The notes below the pieces were generated by a model. The model had not been told where the DNA came from. It saw only the letters and a list, made by a program, of their open reading frames with translations, and searched no databases. Shown here piece by piece: positions 35,676 to 48,673 of a stretch of DNA of 64,000 nt. Made by a program: the position numbers and the translations under genes. Source of the DNA: Holacanthus passer (taxonomy: Eukaryota > Chordata > Actinopteri > Pomacanthidae); NCBI GenBank assembly GCA_025331565.1, contig JAFREQ010000062.1, positions 1,509,501-1,573,500 of the forward strand, in the 5' to 3' direction. How positions within the stretch are numbered: position 1 is the stretch's first letter; every line of letters begins with the position of its first letter.

Positions 35676-38600
35676 TCACTGCGTCATGTTTACAGGTGTG
35701 ATAATCAGCGGCCCGTCGTTCTTCCCAGATTTGTTCGTGCAGGGGCTGAAGAACGGGTAGATGCATTCACTGAACGTGTCGTTGAAAGTGTAGATGTGGA
35801 TTTTGGCATCGACGTTGTAGAAAGACACCTGCAGGACCGTGAGGACATACAGTGTTAGTAGAAAACAGAACAGAAGGAGGAGACAAATGAAGCCAAGATA
35901 CGTTTCCCACACTGCACCTGTCCATTCTCAAAGTCCACAAATACTCCAATCTTATGTGGTCGCAGGTTCAGGGGGACGTCTGTGGATGGTTCAGAGCGAA
36001 AGGCGTACTTGTTCCTGAGGAGAGGGACGAAGGGGACAAGACAAAAGAGAGGATGGTTACCAGAAAAGAAAATTTCATGTCATTTTCACTTCACATTTCA
36101 GTGAATTATCTGACAGCTCACTTGTCTCTGAGGCTGAGGAACCAGTATCCGTTACTCGGGGTAACTTCAATCTTCCCCTTCCTGTTGATAGACTGTTTGG
36201 CCACGCCCAGATCCCAGTCCGTCTTCCCGCCCACCTCCACCTGTTCACAGGAAGTAGGACATATTTACACATATTTAAAAGAATGCATGGAAATACTTGG
36301 TCATGTTGAATTAACACATTAAATGAATTCAATCTAAAAATCGTCTTCATCCGTATTGTTGTTGTTGCTCTTCTGCAGAAACACAACTGCAAATACCAGA
36401 AATTTGCTTTGACCATTTCTGTAGCAATTGAACAGATTGGGAAGTTTTCTCCGTCAAATACTACACATTCAAAGAAGAGAAGCGTCTTACCTCCCAGTAG
36501 TGTCTCCCAGAGGAGATCGTCTCCCTCCCCAGGACACACACGACTCTGTCAAACCTCTCCAGGTTGTCTGGAAACAGCTGGTGTCGCTCGCCACATCTCA
36601 CCTGCAGAAACACAGGAGAAACAGTGGACAAAACATTTAAAACTAGGATTTCGGATTGTGTGATTTATGCAAACATGAAAAATGGCGACCAAAAATATCA
36701 TGATTTTAGTCACAATTTGAGACTTTTTTTTAGAAGATTGTAGATAAATTTAATGAGGGTTTGTGATTGCAGGTTTTAAATCCTTGAATTGCCTCGAAAA
36801 ATGAGTGATTTTCACATTGTAAGCTTTAAAAAAACAAGCTCACTAATGAAAAGAAATCCACGCTGAATTATTCTGTGATAATAATTTAACAGGTGTCTCA
36901 CACGCTTCATGTCCTCTGATATAATGAGCCTGGGATGGGCCGTGCTGGAGTCCAGCGTCACGTCCACTGTGTCGGAGGAAAAATATATTATTCTGTATTG
37001 AATCATGTCTGAAAGTTGACTTTAAATATTGTTTTCGCTGAATTCACTCTGTGAACGTGACATACGTGCGTACTCCTGCACCCTCTTCATCCCTGCAGAG
37101 AGAGAGTCTCATTAAAACAACACAAAATGCTGTGTAAAGTCTAATTGTGAGGTGGATGTCAGACACCATTCACTGGTTTATGATCAGGCTGTTAAAGGCG
37201 GGAGGGGACACTCACTGGGCTGCGTTCGGACCGGACTGGGCTCCAGGACCGAGGCAGCAAAACCTGGAGAGGAACAAGACAAACTCCAGTCTGGTGTAAA
37301 AACTACTGAACATGTCAAATGTCTGAAATTGTATTCTGTGTCATCGTCGTTCAGTGTTTGATGAAACACATTAGGATGAATGTTCATACTGATCTCCACC
37401 ACTAGGAGGCAGTATTTCAGGACTTTAAGATCGACTTATTGTTGTGTCTGTCTCGAGGAATTCAAGAAGAAGGGTGTGTTTTCTGCAATCTGACTCAAGA
37501 TCCTCTTCACTGACACCAACATCGGGAACATCTTAGTTTAGATTATGAATCTAGTTCTTGACTCTAGATGATGACTATCAACCAAAACTGACCTCTTTCT
37601 ACAGACTTGATACCGTGATTGAAAAGGTTCGACTAGTCTTTATGTGATTGTTGGTTATCTTTGTGTTTTGCATGTCACTGACCTGTTTCTGCGACATTCT
37701 TCAGCTCTTCCTGGAACCTTTCCACCTGAGCTGCCAGCGACCTGTAGATGGTCCCTGTTCCCAGGTCGGAGCTCACCGACACCGCGGACCAGTCTTTGGC
37801 AGGTGGAGGGCTGCAGAGGACGGGGAACGTCTGCAAAGTGGGAAGGAATAATTTTTAAAAATGTCATAAGAACTTAGTATATCATCCACTGACCCTCGTG
37901 AGATCCTCGCCCACCTTGACACAGTGGACGTAGTCGTCTGATTGGGCGAGCACGGCGAGGGCGCTTTCTCTCCTCCGCAGTTCTTCCACCTCCAGCTCCA
38001 GCTGTCGTATCATGGCGTCGGCCTGGTGCTCGGCCGCCCTCCGGCTCATCTCCATCACCTCCATCAGCTCCGCCTGGGCGCGCTCGATGGCAGACACCAG
38101 CGCAGAAAACAGGCAAACGCTGCCCGCCGTCTCTCGCTCCACCACCATCTGGGGAATTTAGTAGACTGATGTGAAACCTCAGAACGACTTGGTTACAGTC
38201 AGCAAATCAGGGAATTTAGACTTGAAAATTTAAAATAGATTTAAAAATTAAATGTTGGGTAAAACCATGAAAATCTGGTCAAACTCCTAAATCGGCAACT
38301 TCGCATGAAACTGTAAAAGGTTTTGATGAAAAAAGAAATATGAACCAAGTTGGAAATCTGTAGGAATCAAAATGCTGAAAACTACTGATAATTAGCTTGA
38401 AAATGTGATCAAACCCTCGAAAATCAGGGAATAAACCAGAAAAATTTGGTAAAACTTCAAGTTAAAAGCCTGAATAGTTGGAAATACACCTAAAAGTTTG
38501 TGTAAAATTCCAAGAATTATGAAAACCTTGAAAGTTGAAAATGTGGATGAAACTCCACACGTCAACTCATGAATACACCTGAAAGTATATGGAAAACCTG

Positions 38601-38867
38601 AAAAGGTTGAAGAAACCTCATCATGTTGGGGGAAAAACAAAAGATATGTATAAAATGCGAACGTTGTTGACAGCGTGTTTTCTGATTAGAAGCTGATAAA
38701 AGGAGGATTTACAGGTTTTGTCAGAGAGCGTCTGGATGTTTGTCCTACCTCCAGCTCAGACACCGACGCTCTGATCTCCTCCATCTTCTTCAGCCTCTGT
38801 CTGATCATCTCCTGGATCTCCCGCTCCGACACACTCAGCTGGGCCTGCACACACCCACACACACACC

Positions 38868-38902
<35 letters not shown>

Positions 38903-40509
38903 CTGAAGAGGATCATCTATGAATGAAGTAAAACTGAGTGGAGTGGATTAACTTTTAGTAAGCGGACATCTTGGATTGTAGTTGTAAATCAATTTTGAAG
39001 TTTTAAAGTCAGACTCAGCACAAGAGCTTGAATTCGGGTTATTTGTGTAACCACCAACAACATGAACAAATGAGCTTTTCTCTATTTTGCAGGTTGAGCG
39101 TGGTGATGATTTGAGAGCATCGCATTTCAAAACTTCTCAGGATTTTAAAACTCTTCCTGTTTAGCTGGATGTTCCCTCCAAGTTTAGTTGATCCATCTGC
39201 GTCATCTGTTACAATCACGGTGAAACATGGAAGGTATCGTCCCTGACACACAGACTGCACTGTGTCCTCATCAAATTTATTTTGTTTGGCTCCGATTTCC
39301 AAATGAGGAACTTCTTGCTATCACATGTCAGCTTTATAGCAGTCTGTGCTTTGTTGTTCTTCTTCCTCTTAGAGTCATTGTTCTCTGGTTCAAGTGTGAA
39401 TGACTCACCTTGTTCTCCATCCATTCCTCTTCCACAGTCACTGTGTCGTGACCCTGATGATCCTCGGCCTCACATCCAGGGCAGATACACACTCGGTCGG
39501 TCCGACAGTAAATCTGAAATCAGAGTTGTAGTTTTAAACCTTTATTATTTAAATCAATGACAGATATCGGTGCATGATGTAGGTCAAAGTATCGCACCAC
39601 TATTCCTCTGTGGTGGATGTCACAGATGGGGAGGCTCTGGCTGCTCGCCGCTCCGCTCACGGTGAACCTCCTGCGGCTGTTGGAGCGGCAGTAAGGTGGA
39701 GGCGGCGGCGGAGGTGCGGAGGTGTTCATCAGGGCTGCGATGGGACTCTGGTTTGGCACCGAAGAGGCCAGCGAGGTCGTGACCGCTGAAAATGACAGGA
39801 TGGACTCAACTTCCAAGGTAGAAGATACAGGAAGTGAGAGAAAAGTGAAGGAAGCTGAAGTGTGTGTGACATTTCTCAGCAACTCTTTCACACAGGTTCA
39901 TAGTCTCCTGACGATGCATCCTAATGAATTTGATGATCTCCTGACTTTGCATCAGCAACTAAATGCAATTCTTCTAATTTGTTTATGATCAAACACCTGC
40001 AGACCTTTTTTTCCTCATCTCACCTTGAGCGTCACAGGTCAGCATCACCGGCACTTTGGGCAGAGGTCGAGGCAGCTTCTTCTTCAGCTCGTCAAATAAA
40101 TCGTCTGGTATTCCTCCGTCTCCTCCTCTTCCCGCTCTCTTCTCCCTCCCCGGTCCTCCGCCGCCTCTCATGCACCTGAACTGCTCGGTGATCTCTCGCA
40201 GCGTCCGGTTGATCTGGAGGTCCGGTCGCTTCTGGAAGGTCTTCTTGCACAGAGGACACTGGCAAACCTGAGGAGGGGAAGGACGGTAGGAGAGGAAAAA
40301 CGCAAAGGATGGGTCAGGACAGAAGGAGACAGGAGGAAGGAAGAAAGGAGGGAAAGAACCTCACAGACCTTGGATCCGTCCCAGTATCTGCTGATGCAGC
40401 TCATGCAGAAGCTGTGGCCACACGGCGTCGACGACGGGTTGGTGAACACATCGAGGCAGATGGAGCACTGGAACTGCTCGTCAGACAGGAAGCTGCCGTT
40501 CAAGGACAT
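35676..40509 (-). CDS. TRIM-family E3 ubiquitin ligase (RING, B-box, coiled coil, PRY-SPRY)
   Basis: Probable cytoplasmic E3 ligase of the fish TRIM39/bloodthirsty-like type; an antiviral or signalling role is inferred from the family. Fourteen exons: 40509-40369, 40267-40024, 39785-39598, 39513-39409, 38844-38749, 38148-37915, 37830-37683, 37263-37216, 37092-37066, 36966-36902, 36601-36491, 36240-36122, 36014-35918 and 35828-35676. All are in phase, giving 591 residues. RING, residues about 14-56: CSICLDVFTNPSSTPCGHSF, then CMSCI and CPLCKKTF, with all eight ligands. A Gly/Arg- and Pro-rich linker (seven Pro) follows. The B-box 2 is CDIHHRGIVIYCRTDRVC split across a splice site. A long coiled coil follows (REIQEMIRQRLKKMEEI; AMIRQLELEVEELRRRE). 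The PRY-SPRY domain has DVTLDSSTAHPRLIISED, RHYWEVEVGGKTDWDLGVA and GVFVDFENGQVSFYNV. A splice acceptor directly before the ATG implies an upstream 5' UTR exon. Confidence 0.9.
38849..38900. repeat. CA/GT array next to a TRIM splice acceptor
   Basis: A (CA)n tract with small interruptions ends four bases before the acceptor of the coiled-coil exon (exon start 38844). On the gene strand the usual polypyrimidine tract is thus replaced by a GT repeat. Confidence 0.9.
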
Positions 40510-43500
40510 CCTGAGGAAAGAAACACGGGAAGTCATAGACAGTCGAATCAAGTTTTGAAACAACAAAAGCACTTTATTAAGATTTCAACAGATTTCATAA
40601 TCATGTGCTTTTGTTGCCTAATCATATGCAAACCTGGCGCTAATAATCCAGGCAGCAATGACACTTCCCTCAAAAGCAAACATCATGTCGAGGTGACAGG
40701 GCTGAACTGAGATAACACTGATTCATCTTGTTTGCATTATTAAATGTTGGCGTCAGCTGTGGTCACTTCTCTGCCCACAGATCGTTCGATGGCAAAAATG
40801 CAATTACTGTTTTCTCGAAAGGACGGGGATGTTGATCAGCACTCCATTCATCCAACACCTTGAACTAGAGACGACTTTAATAACCACGTGGCCTTTACTC
40901 AAGCATGAGCCTCAGGACAAACACTTTCTGTCACATTGCTGCTCAGGTTTTAAATATAGCCGGCGTCTTGCGTCTTGTTTCTTCAGAAGTCGAAACTTAC
41001 GTAACAAGCATTTCATTGTAATTTGGAGAAATCAATGAGAATCAAACCAAAGTGTTAAAATGTAGTTGCTGTTTTGTTTTAAAGTGGAGTCAAAAAATTA
41101 CATAACACAAATTCTATAACATATTATATAACACACTCACAAATAAGCCCCTGTCGCCACAAATCAGATACGGATGGTAAAAATTCTTCAGGAATGAAGT
41201 GGAGCAAGATTCTGTCCTGTTTTATCACTTACACAACAACCAAAGACTTTTTAATGTTCAGTCACAAATTCTTTCTTAGCGCCTGTTTCTGAAGTTGAAT
41301 TTTATGGGGGACACATTTTAAGTACAATTTTAGAAGCAGCTGTATCTACCTGCATATCCTACGTCAGAGTTTTGGGGGAGCTGGAGAATATCCCAGCATG
41401 CTTTGGGTGAGGTGCATAGATTGTCCAACCCCTTGAGGCAAATTTATGATTTGTGATATGTGACTATATAAATAAAACTGACATGAACAAAAACAGAGCA
41501 ACTCCTTAAATCTTCTTTTGACTTGCTTCCAAATTAAAAGGAAGCAAATGTAGAATTCCTGTAATCACGTCTAAAAATAAACTACAAAGTCTTTCACAAT
41601 AACTTTCCTCTTTATTTGCCTCCAAATATTTCGTGTAGCTTTGGGCTTTGAAGGAAACTGGTTTGAAGCCAAGAGATGACAAAGCACGACGAAGAACTCG
41701 TAAAATGCAACGTGTTAATGGAGTTGAGCTCCACGAGACTCCGTCAACACAATAAAACACAAAGTGAAGACATGATGTAAACGTGATGTAAACCGTGAAC
41801 TAAAGAGCTTTTAAGAATGAAGTTCTTGACTCAATGACACGAGAAAATATGCAGAACAGCTGTCGAACCTTTTGAAGTTTAAAGTAAAACAACACTTTCT
41901 TTCTGCTCGTTCCTCGGGATAATGATTTGGAAGTTTTGGGAAATAAATTTAATGTTGGACAATTAATCAATAAGTCGATTGAGAGAAAAATGACTGAAAA
42001 CAACTGGTCATTTTTAAAGCTGCTTTTCTGCTTTTCTCTGTTTCATATTAGTCAGCTGAATATCTTTGGCTATAAAAGCTGAATAATATCAATAATGTAT
42101 AAATGATACAGAACATTTTAAAGTTTGTAGTTGAGAGTATAATAAGTAGAAAAGAGTTGAAAAAGCTGAGCGTGAAAAACATGTTCAAATGTTCCATCCT
42201 TTCATTTGACCGAGGCAGATTTTCTGGAAAGGGTTAGGGTTAGGGTTAGGGTTTGCCTGGAATATTTTAGAAAGTATAAAAGTTGTGAATGAGAAAAGTA
42301 ACGGGAAAAATGTCCTCAATTAATTCATTATTTCTAAGATGATTGAAGAATTTGCTGCGTAGAAGAACATTTGACAATAATTATTTGTTGCAGCTCTCCT
42401 TTAATGAACAACGTACATTTTAATAACTTTTATGAAATGGTTTCTGCAGATATAATAAATGTAAATAAATGTTTTTAGATATTTCAGATAAGCATTAAAC
42501 ATTAAATAAAAGTTGATACCTTTCCTGTTGCTGAGTTTGAAATATATCCAAAAAGTTCCAGAGAGGCACGCAAACTTTTTTTCTGTCTGTTGTTTCTTGA
42601 TCTCGGTCGTATCGTGATCGCTCACACTTCTGATGGGCGTCTTCTCAGGCTGAGAAATATAAAGGTGTGTGTGTGTGTGTGTGGGCTGTGATTTTCCTTT
42701 CCCGTGGAGAGGAAAGCCACACCACGCCCACTCACCTGTCTCTCTGCATGGCAGATAAATGTGGCAGGACTGGTTGAGGTGGGAGCGACAGACACAAACA
42801 CATAGGTCAAACGGCCACAGTCTCGACCTTTAACCTAATTTTTTTCCTGCATATCGAGTGTTTCTCTCGCCTATATAGAGTTTCTTGGAAATCAAACTTC
42901 CTTTAGCAATGACAAGAACGACACCAGAGACTGATCTGAACATGATCACTTGGCAAGACGACGTAGTTCTGATTAGTCACAACATGAGATTTGAGGCTTC
43001 AGGATATGAGGAATTAAATGTCTGATGTTGCAATTCCTTCATTACTCATTGTTAAAATTCTTCTAATCAATATTCTATTAATGGATGAAATATAAAGATG
43101 AAAGAATCAACTCTGCAGCACGTCTCAGCTCTTTTTTTTTAGTGTCTTTCAGCTCATTGTTTTGGTTCATTGTCCTCGCTCTCAGTCTTGATGTCGAGGA
43201 AGAAACAGCAGATGGACAGTTTGCAACCAGCTGGTGAACACAGTGGAGTCATCAGATGTTTTCCTCAGGAGTCGGTGAAGCAAACATTACGCTCTTTAGG
43301 ACACAGAAAGTATATCTAATGACAGTAGCTTCAAATGGTCTGAAGACTATGTGCAACTACGTGACCCAGGCTCTTGAAGGCATGAAGAATAAAATTAGCT
43401 CGTCTTATCGTCTGCTCCATCGCTGCAGGACTCTTCACCGGCGATAAGGAGCTGTGGGAACTGAGCTTCATGTCGTTCGGCTTCCTTTGAGCTCCATGTT

Positions 43501-45599
43501 CATTGTCTGTGTGCATTTATGTGCATTAGGTTGTTTACTTTCTCCACAAGTGTGTGTGTGCGTGTGTGTGTTCAAGTTTGTCATTCCTTTAATGATGTGT
43601 TATCTCCAGTGGGCGATAAGCCGACTCTCAGACAGCCTGTTCCCAAACAGGAGGCTGTTTGTTAAAAAAACATCTTCCCTAATCGATGATTCGGCTTCTC
43701 AGTAATTACAACCTGTCAACAATCTTCTCCAAAATGTCAGATTTTTATGTGCTAAGAAAAAATCTGATGCATTTTTAATGACTTATTTAGTGCAGGAGGT
43801 CGCAGAAGTTTCTCAGCCTGTAAAGAGACATTAGAAATCAACAAATGAGGAAATGTGTCACATACATCACATCTTCTTTCTTTCTTTTTTGATGTACAGG
43901 TGTGTGATCAACCTGCAATATAAAATATTTAAAATAATATAAAAGATAAATAGCATTTTATAGAAGTTTTGGTTTGATATTACTGATTAACGTGAACGTA
44001 ACATTTTAATATTTCCTGTTTTTGCACAGTAACAAGAGCTCATTGCTGCCAGTTTAATCTGGATGAGTAAATACAATATTTCCCTCTGAAATGTAGTAAA
44101 GTGTAAACTAGCATTAAAAGGAAACACTCCTGAACAAGTACCTCATATTTGTACTGCAGTGCTTGAGTATGTGTACTTGTACCACAGGTGTGTTTTCATC
44201 TGCTCGACTAGCGGTGACCCACATAGACGACGTAGCTTCAGGTAAGTTTCCTGCACTGAAAAACAAACTGATCTATCTCCCTCAGCGGCACCAGCAGTGC
44301 TTTTCCTCTCGTACATTCCGCTCCGCGGCTTCACGCCGACACCTGTTGCACCGCCGCAGCCGAGCGATAACTGCATCTGCCTCACATTTCAGACTGACAC
44401 ACATCGACCGGTGCCAAGACCGAACCTGTTTCCCACAATCTCTGTCATGACATCATGTCACTGAGCGGCGCAAGGGGAAGTACATGAAGTCCTGGGAGTC
44501 GGTCAAATAGAAGCTTTTGATTGCAATAATAATAATATCGATGTTCTTGTGTTGCAGGCAGAAGATTTAAGAGGCATCCTGGAGTGAACAGCAATGATTC
44601 TGAAGATTTATGAAGAGTTGGCGGGGAGTGGTCTTTTAAAGTTTCTAGCTGAAAGTATGGATGAGAAGATAAGATCTGCATGTGTGTGTCAAACTGTCAT
44701 ATTTCTTCTGAGACAGTTCATCTTATTCCCTAAGTTCAGAGACAGGAGGTTCAGTTTGTGCATCTGGTGCCAAACGTGTGGATTAGAGCAGGACCTGAAA
44801 TGTCTGCTGTCAGTTGACGTCGGCGTCTACGCGGCAGTCGTTTGGTACTTGGAGGCTCATGGTGGCAAATGTGAATATGAAAGGTATGAAATATCCTAAC
44901 TGAGTTGAATATTTTGATGTTTGAAGCTTGTTTCTACATTAAAAATTGTGGAAGGAGTTAAGTTGCAAAAACACGGTTGAATTGAACTTCATGCTTCCGA
45001 CATTTACAAGAACTCAGTTTGCAGCTGAGTTCACTCGAACCTTCCTTCACCTGAATGCATCCGTTTTGCCTCTCGCAGCCTCGGGGCGTCCTTCGCATCC
45101 TTCAAACGACGACACAACATGATGAGATATATACCTGCCTGTGATGAACTGGATTTCAGTGACAGCCTGTAATTATCGTTAACACACAGCAAAGAGAACT
45201 TCTAGGTCACTTATCAAGGTCAGACCAGTGCGTACGAGCGTGGAATAGATCATCGTGCCGACACACATGACAGAAAGAGCGCTCCATCAAACACACATCT
45301 AAGCTTTATATAAGGATGCATTCATGCACCCACACACATACTTCCACACACTGATAGTTGTTTTAGTCTTTTCTTGCGGTTGCCAAACTACATTACTACT
45401 ACAACCACTACATTAATCTGACGCCTCCTGTCCAGTGAAAACTACAAACAGGCCAGAGGGTCTTCTTCTGAAATGCTCTGCACGTTGTCAATCGTGGAGA
45501 CAGACGGAAACAGAATTTCTCTAGGATTGTCCTGAAGACTGAAAGAGTCACAATGATGCGAGCAGGGTATGAGGACGATGAGGTGTGAAACTAAAAGCA
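40510..45599. other. Non-coding interval upstream of the TRIM gene
   Basis: AT-rich sequence without a recognisable protein gene. A 101-codon ORF (44594-44899, +) has no known domain and no supporting signals. The TRIM promoter and 5' UTR exon should lie in this interval. A GT repeat sits at about 42666-42684 and a telomere-type array at 42231-42254. Confidence 0.35.
42231..42254. repeat. Short interstitial telomere-type array
   Basis: GGGTTA occurs three times in a row, followed by GGGTTT. This is almost four units of the vertebrate telomere repeat inside unique sequence. It contains no other feature. Confidence 0.9.
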
Positions 45600-45960
45600 A
45601 ACAACAGGTTGAGAAATACTCAATGATTTATTGAACAAATAAAAGTAGAGGAGTTTGCAGGATGGTCAGGCAAAAGCAAAAAGTCCACAAAAAAACAGGC
45701 GAGGTCCAGTCAAACAAAGCAAAGAACCTGAAACACCTGCAACAAACACTCGAAATGGGCTCGGGAACAAAGACGCACTGGCACAGACGAAGGGGAACGC
45801 CCAGATTAGAAAGACCAGGGAGGGAAAGCTAACAGAGAAACTAATCAGCAATCACACAGGTGGGAAACACAAGAGCAGGAAGTGAAGTGACGTGAAACAA
45901 GAGGGGAGTGTCAAAATAAAACAGGAAACAATGACTGATGACGCGAAAGAAAGAAAAACC
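45600..45960 (-). mobile_element. Probable transposon 3' end or LTR-like repeat
   Basis: Read on the minus strand this is a T/C-rich, gene-free segment. It ends in TTTATTTGTTCAATAAATCA, with an AATAAA signal near 45634. Its composition differs sharply from the AT-rich surroundings and resembles the 3' ends of fish retroelements. No repeat termini or coding part was found, so the family is unknown. Confidence 0.35.
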
Positions 45961-46095
45961 TAGAAGAACACGACACAACGGGAATTCGATCATGAAGCAG
46001 AATATTGGACACGTGAAATTTTCCTTTATATTAAAAACAGTTATTTATACTTTTAAACAATATTCAACTAATAAACAAAGCTTGTTTTTTTCAAC

Positions 46096-46740
46096 ATGAC
46101 TTGCTGTCTCAGTTCTGCCAGCCAGGCCTCTGTTCAGCTTCAGTTTGTGTTCTGTCACACTCCTGCCTGTCATGTCTGTGTCCAGTCTCTGTCTGTGGTC
46201 ATGTCTCTGAGTCCTGCTCATGTCTTGTATTTGTCCTGCCATGTTCTGTCCTGGTTCTGTTTCGTCTCTGTCCTCGTTCCAGTCTCTGTTATAGTTCTGT
46301 CAGTTATGGTCCTGTTCAGGTCGTAGTCCTGTCATGTCCAAGTTCTGTCTGTCAGTCTGTCACTATTCACCTGCCATAGCTTCTCACCTCAGGTCTCAGT
46401 ACTCTTCTACTCCCCCTCCTCACCTGTCAGCCACTCCCACCTCATCTAGTCACCTGTGTTCCCAGCTGCTGCTCATCGCCATCAGGACTCTATATAGGCC
46501 ACTCCATCACATTCGGCCTTGGCTGGATTGTTTGTTCCTTCATGACCGTCAGTGTTCAAGTAATTTTTTGGATCTGCTCTTCATCTTCTGTTCCTGTTTG
46601 TGGTTTCTGTCTGCCCGTCCCTGTGCTGTTTTTGACTGTCCTGGATACAACCTTTTCCGTGAGTTCTTGTTTCTAGACGATTTCTTTTCCCCGCATTGGG
46701 TCCATGCCCACTCCTTGTCACACTTGCAGATTTACTCATG
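46096..46740 (+). mobile_element. Probable LTR-type or other dispersed repeat with a TATA-like box
   Basis: The first half (46100-46370) is a quasi-repetitive C/T/G sequence built around CTGTC and CATGTC words. The second half holds ACTCTATATAGGCC near 46490, a TATA-box-like core. The apparent ORFs here are low complexity and unlike any protein. The make-up resembles fish LTR elements, but direct terminal repeats were not seen. Confidence 0.35.
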
Positions 46741-47591
46741 AGGATCAATTGACCAATAACCCTGATATTTCACTGCCCCGGCACATTTTCTCAGAGACAG
46801 AAGATTCGAGAAAGGAGAAATTGATAAATGATGCATCAGAGTTAAAATTGTTTATTTACCACATCTTTTCCACTGTGTCACCAGGGTGGAGTTCACTGCA
46901 GGTCCATGGAGAATAAGTAGCTTCATTTGATTGTTGAGGACATTAAAGCTTATCTGGAGACGTCAGAGCGTTAAATCCTGAATCATTAACAGTTGGAGGC
47001 AAAACTTTCAGAATAAAGTGAATACATGATATAAGCTGTGCAACCAAAGAAAATCAATACACAAAAGAAAATAATAAATGAATCAATTAATATTTGTATA
47101 AAACAATTTGTCTGTTGTTTTATGTGAAAGTTTGTTCTCATTAGAATCAAGTAAGCAATGATCTTAATATTACACCAGAACATTTTTCAGAAGAGGAAGT
47201 TGATTCATTATTGCATCAGTTTTATTATCACTGTATCATTGCCACACATGAGAAAGTTATGAAGGCAACAAATTCTCTAAAATCACTCGTGCATGTTTCT
47301 TAAAAACAAAATCTGACTTTGTGCATGACGTCCACTGCATCTTGGAATAACAGATTCAGACTCTTGAGAAGAAGTGAGAGCATATGGCGTTTTTCACGAT
47401 TTGGTGTGAGAATTTTCTTTGTAATAGATTAAAAGAAGTGGTCTGTCTCTCTCGATCTGTGGCCAAAGCTACAAGCTGGCACTGAGAGATAAATCCGACT
47501 CTTCTCTTTTCTCCGTCCGCCTGCCTTTTCCCACATCCTCCTTTCACAAGTATTAATGGCTTGTTTCTTTTTCGTCTCTAACATCTCCATC

Positions 47592-48553
47592 ATGAAGACG
47601 CTGCTCGTGTCCGCGCTTGTTTGTGCCACGATGCTTCTGGTCAGAGCCGATGGTGAGTTTCAGTTTTTTTAATATGATCATCCAGTCAGAATGGACACAA
47701 GCTGTAATCTCCGTTTCTCCTCAGCAAAGATTCGCCTGTTCGAGAGGTCGACGTCTTGTCCCATCACGTGGACCAAGATCAACAGTCGCTGTTTCCGCTA
47801 CGTTCCAGCCCTCCTCACCTGGGCCAAAGCAGAGGTAATCAGGAGGATTTGGATGCAGAGTAAAATGCTTCCACGTGTTTTCAGCATCTTACCTTTCTCC
47901 TCTCGTCTGTAGAAGAACTGTCAGACCTTGGGAGCAAACCTGGCCTCTGTGCACAGCGCTGACGAGTACCGCAGCATTCAGTCCATGATACAGAGGATCA
48001 CTAAGGCCTTTGGACAAACGTGGCTCGGAGGCTCTGACTGCCAGAATGTACAGTACATTATGTCATTACAATCATGCCATTATTTATTTCCAGCCGGTTT
48101 TAAACTGTTGCGTCTCTCAGGAGGGAATCTGGCTGTGGAGTGATGGCACACCTTTCAACTATCGCCACTGTGGAACGTTTGACAACGCCTGGTGGAAGCA
48201 GCACTGCCTGCAAATGAACTATGGAGGTGAACTGGTCACAGTATTTCTCTGAATGTATGAGTGGTGTTCATGATAATACTTGGTACATACATGGTTTTGA
48301 GAATGTCCAGTCATTTAGTTATGATGATAATGTCTAGTCAGAATTACCACAGAAGCCAGATTTGATCAACGTGTAGTGATGTAGTTGTACAGAAAGTTTG
48401 TTTGCACGATTCATCGGTGTCATGAGACAAGTTCAGGTTTTAGTTTACATGTCGCCGACTGACTGTTCTGTTTTTACAGACAACAAGTGCTGGGATGACG
48501 TTCAGTGCTCCAGTTCTCTTCCATCTGTCTGTGCCAAAGACGCAGAGACATGA
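47592..48553 (+). CDS. Secreted C-type lectin, ladderlectin/type II antifreeze-like
   Basis: Five exons: 47592-47652, 47725-47834, 47913-48047, 48121-48226 and 48480-48553 (TGA). All are in phase, giving 161 residues. The signal peptide is MKTLLVSALVCATMLLVRAD, and a single C-type lectin domain fills the rest. The expected Cys pattern is present: CPITW and CFRY at the start, KNCQTLGANLASVHS, QHCLQMNYG, KCWDDVQC and VCAK at the end. WLGGSDCQNEGIWLWSDGTP matches the conserved WIGG...W.WSDG core. The sugar/calcium loop that is usually QPD or EPN is replaced by TFDN (FNYRHCGTFDNAWW), so binding specificity may differ. Fish proteins of this type act in blood, mucus or skin as pathogen-binding lectins; a few became antifreeze proteins. 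Exon layout and length fit that family. No neighbouring copy is seen. Confidence 0.88.
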
Positions 48554-48673
48554 AGGAGCAGTCAAACGTTGTCTGTCTTTGTGTTCGGATTCAACACCTG
48601 ATGTCACATAAACAGGAGCTGGATTGAAGAAGCTGCTTTTAGTAGAAACGTGTTCTGTTTTTCTTTGTGCAAA

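Noticed and set aside
44594..44899. 101-codon ORF, plus strand, in the interval upstream of the TRIM gene
   Set aside because: No recognised domain, splice signal or homologue, and the length is expected by chance in this much DNA.
46096..46379. Overlapping Cys/Val/Ser-rich ORFs
   Set aside because: Low-complexity translation of a CTGTC-rich repeat, open in two frames for compositional reasons.
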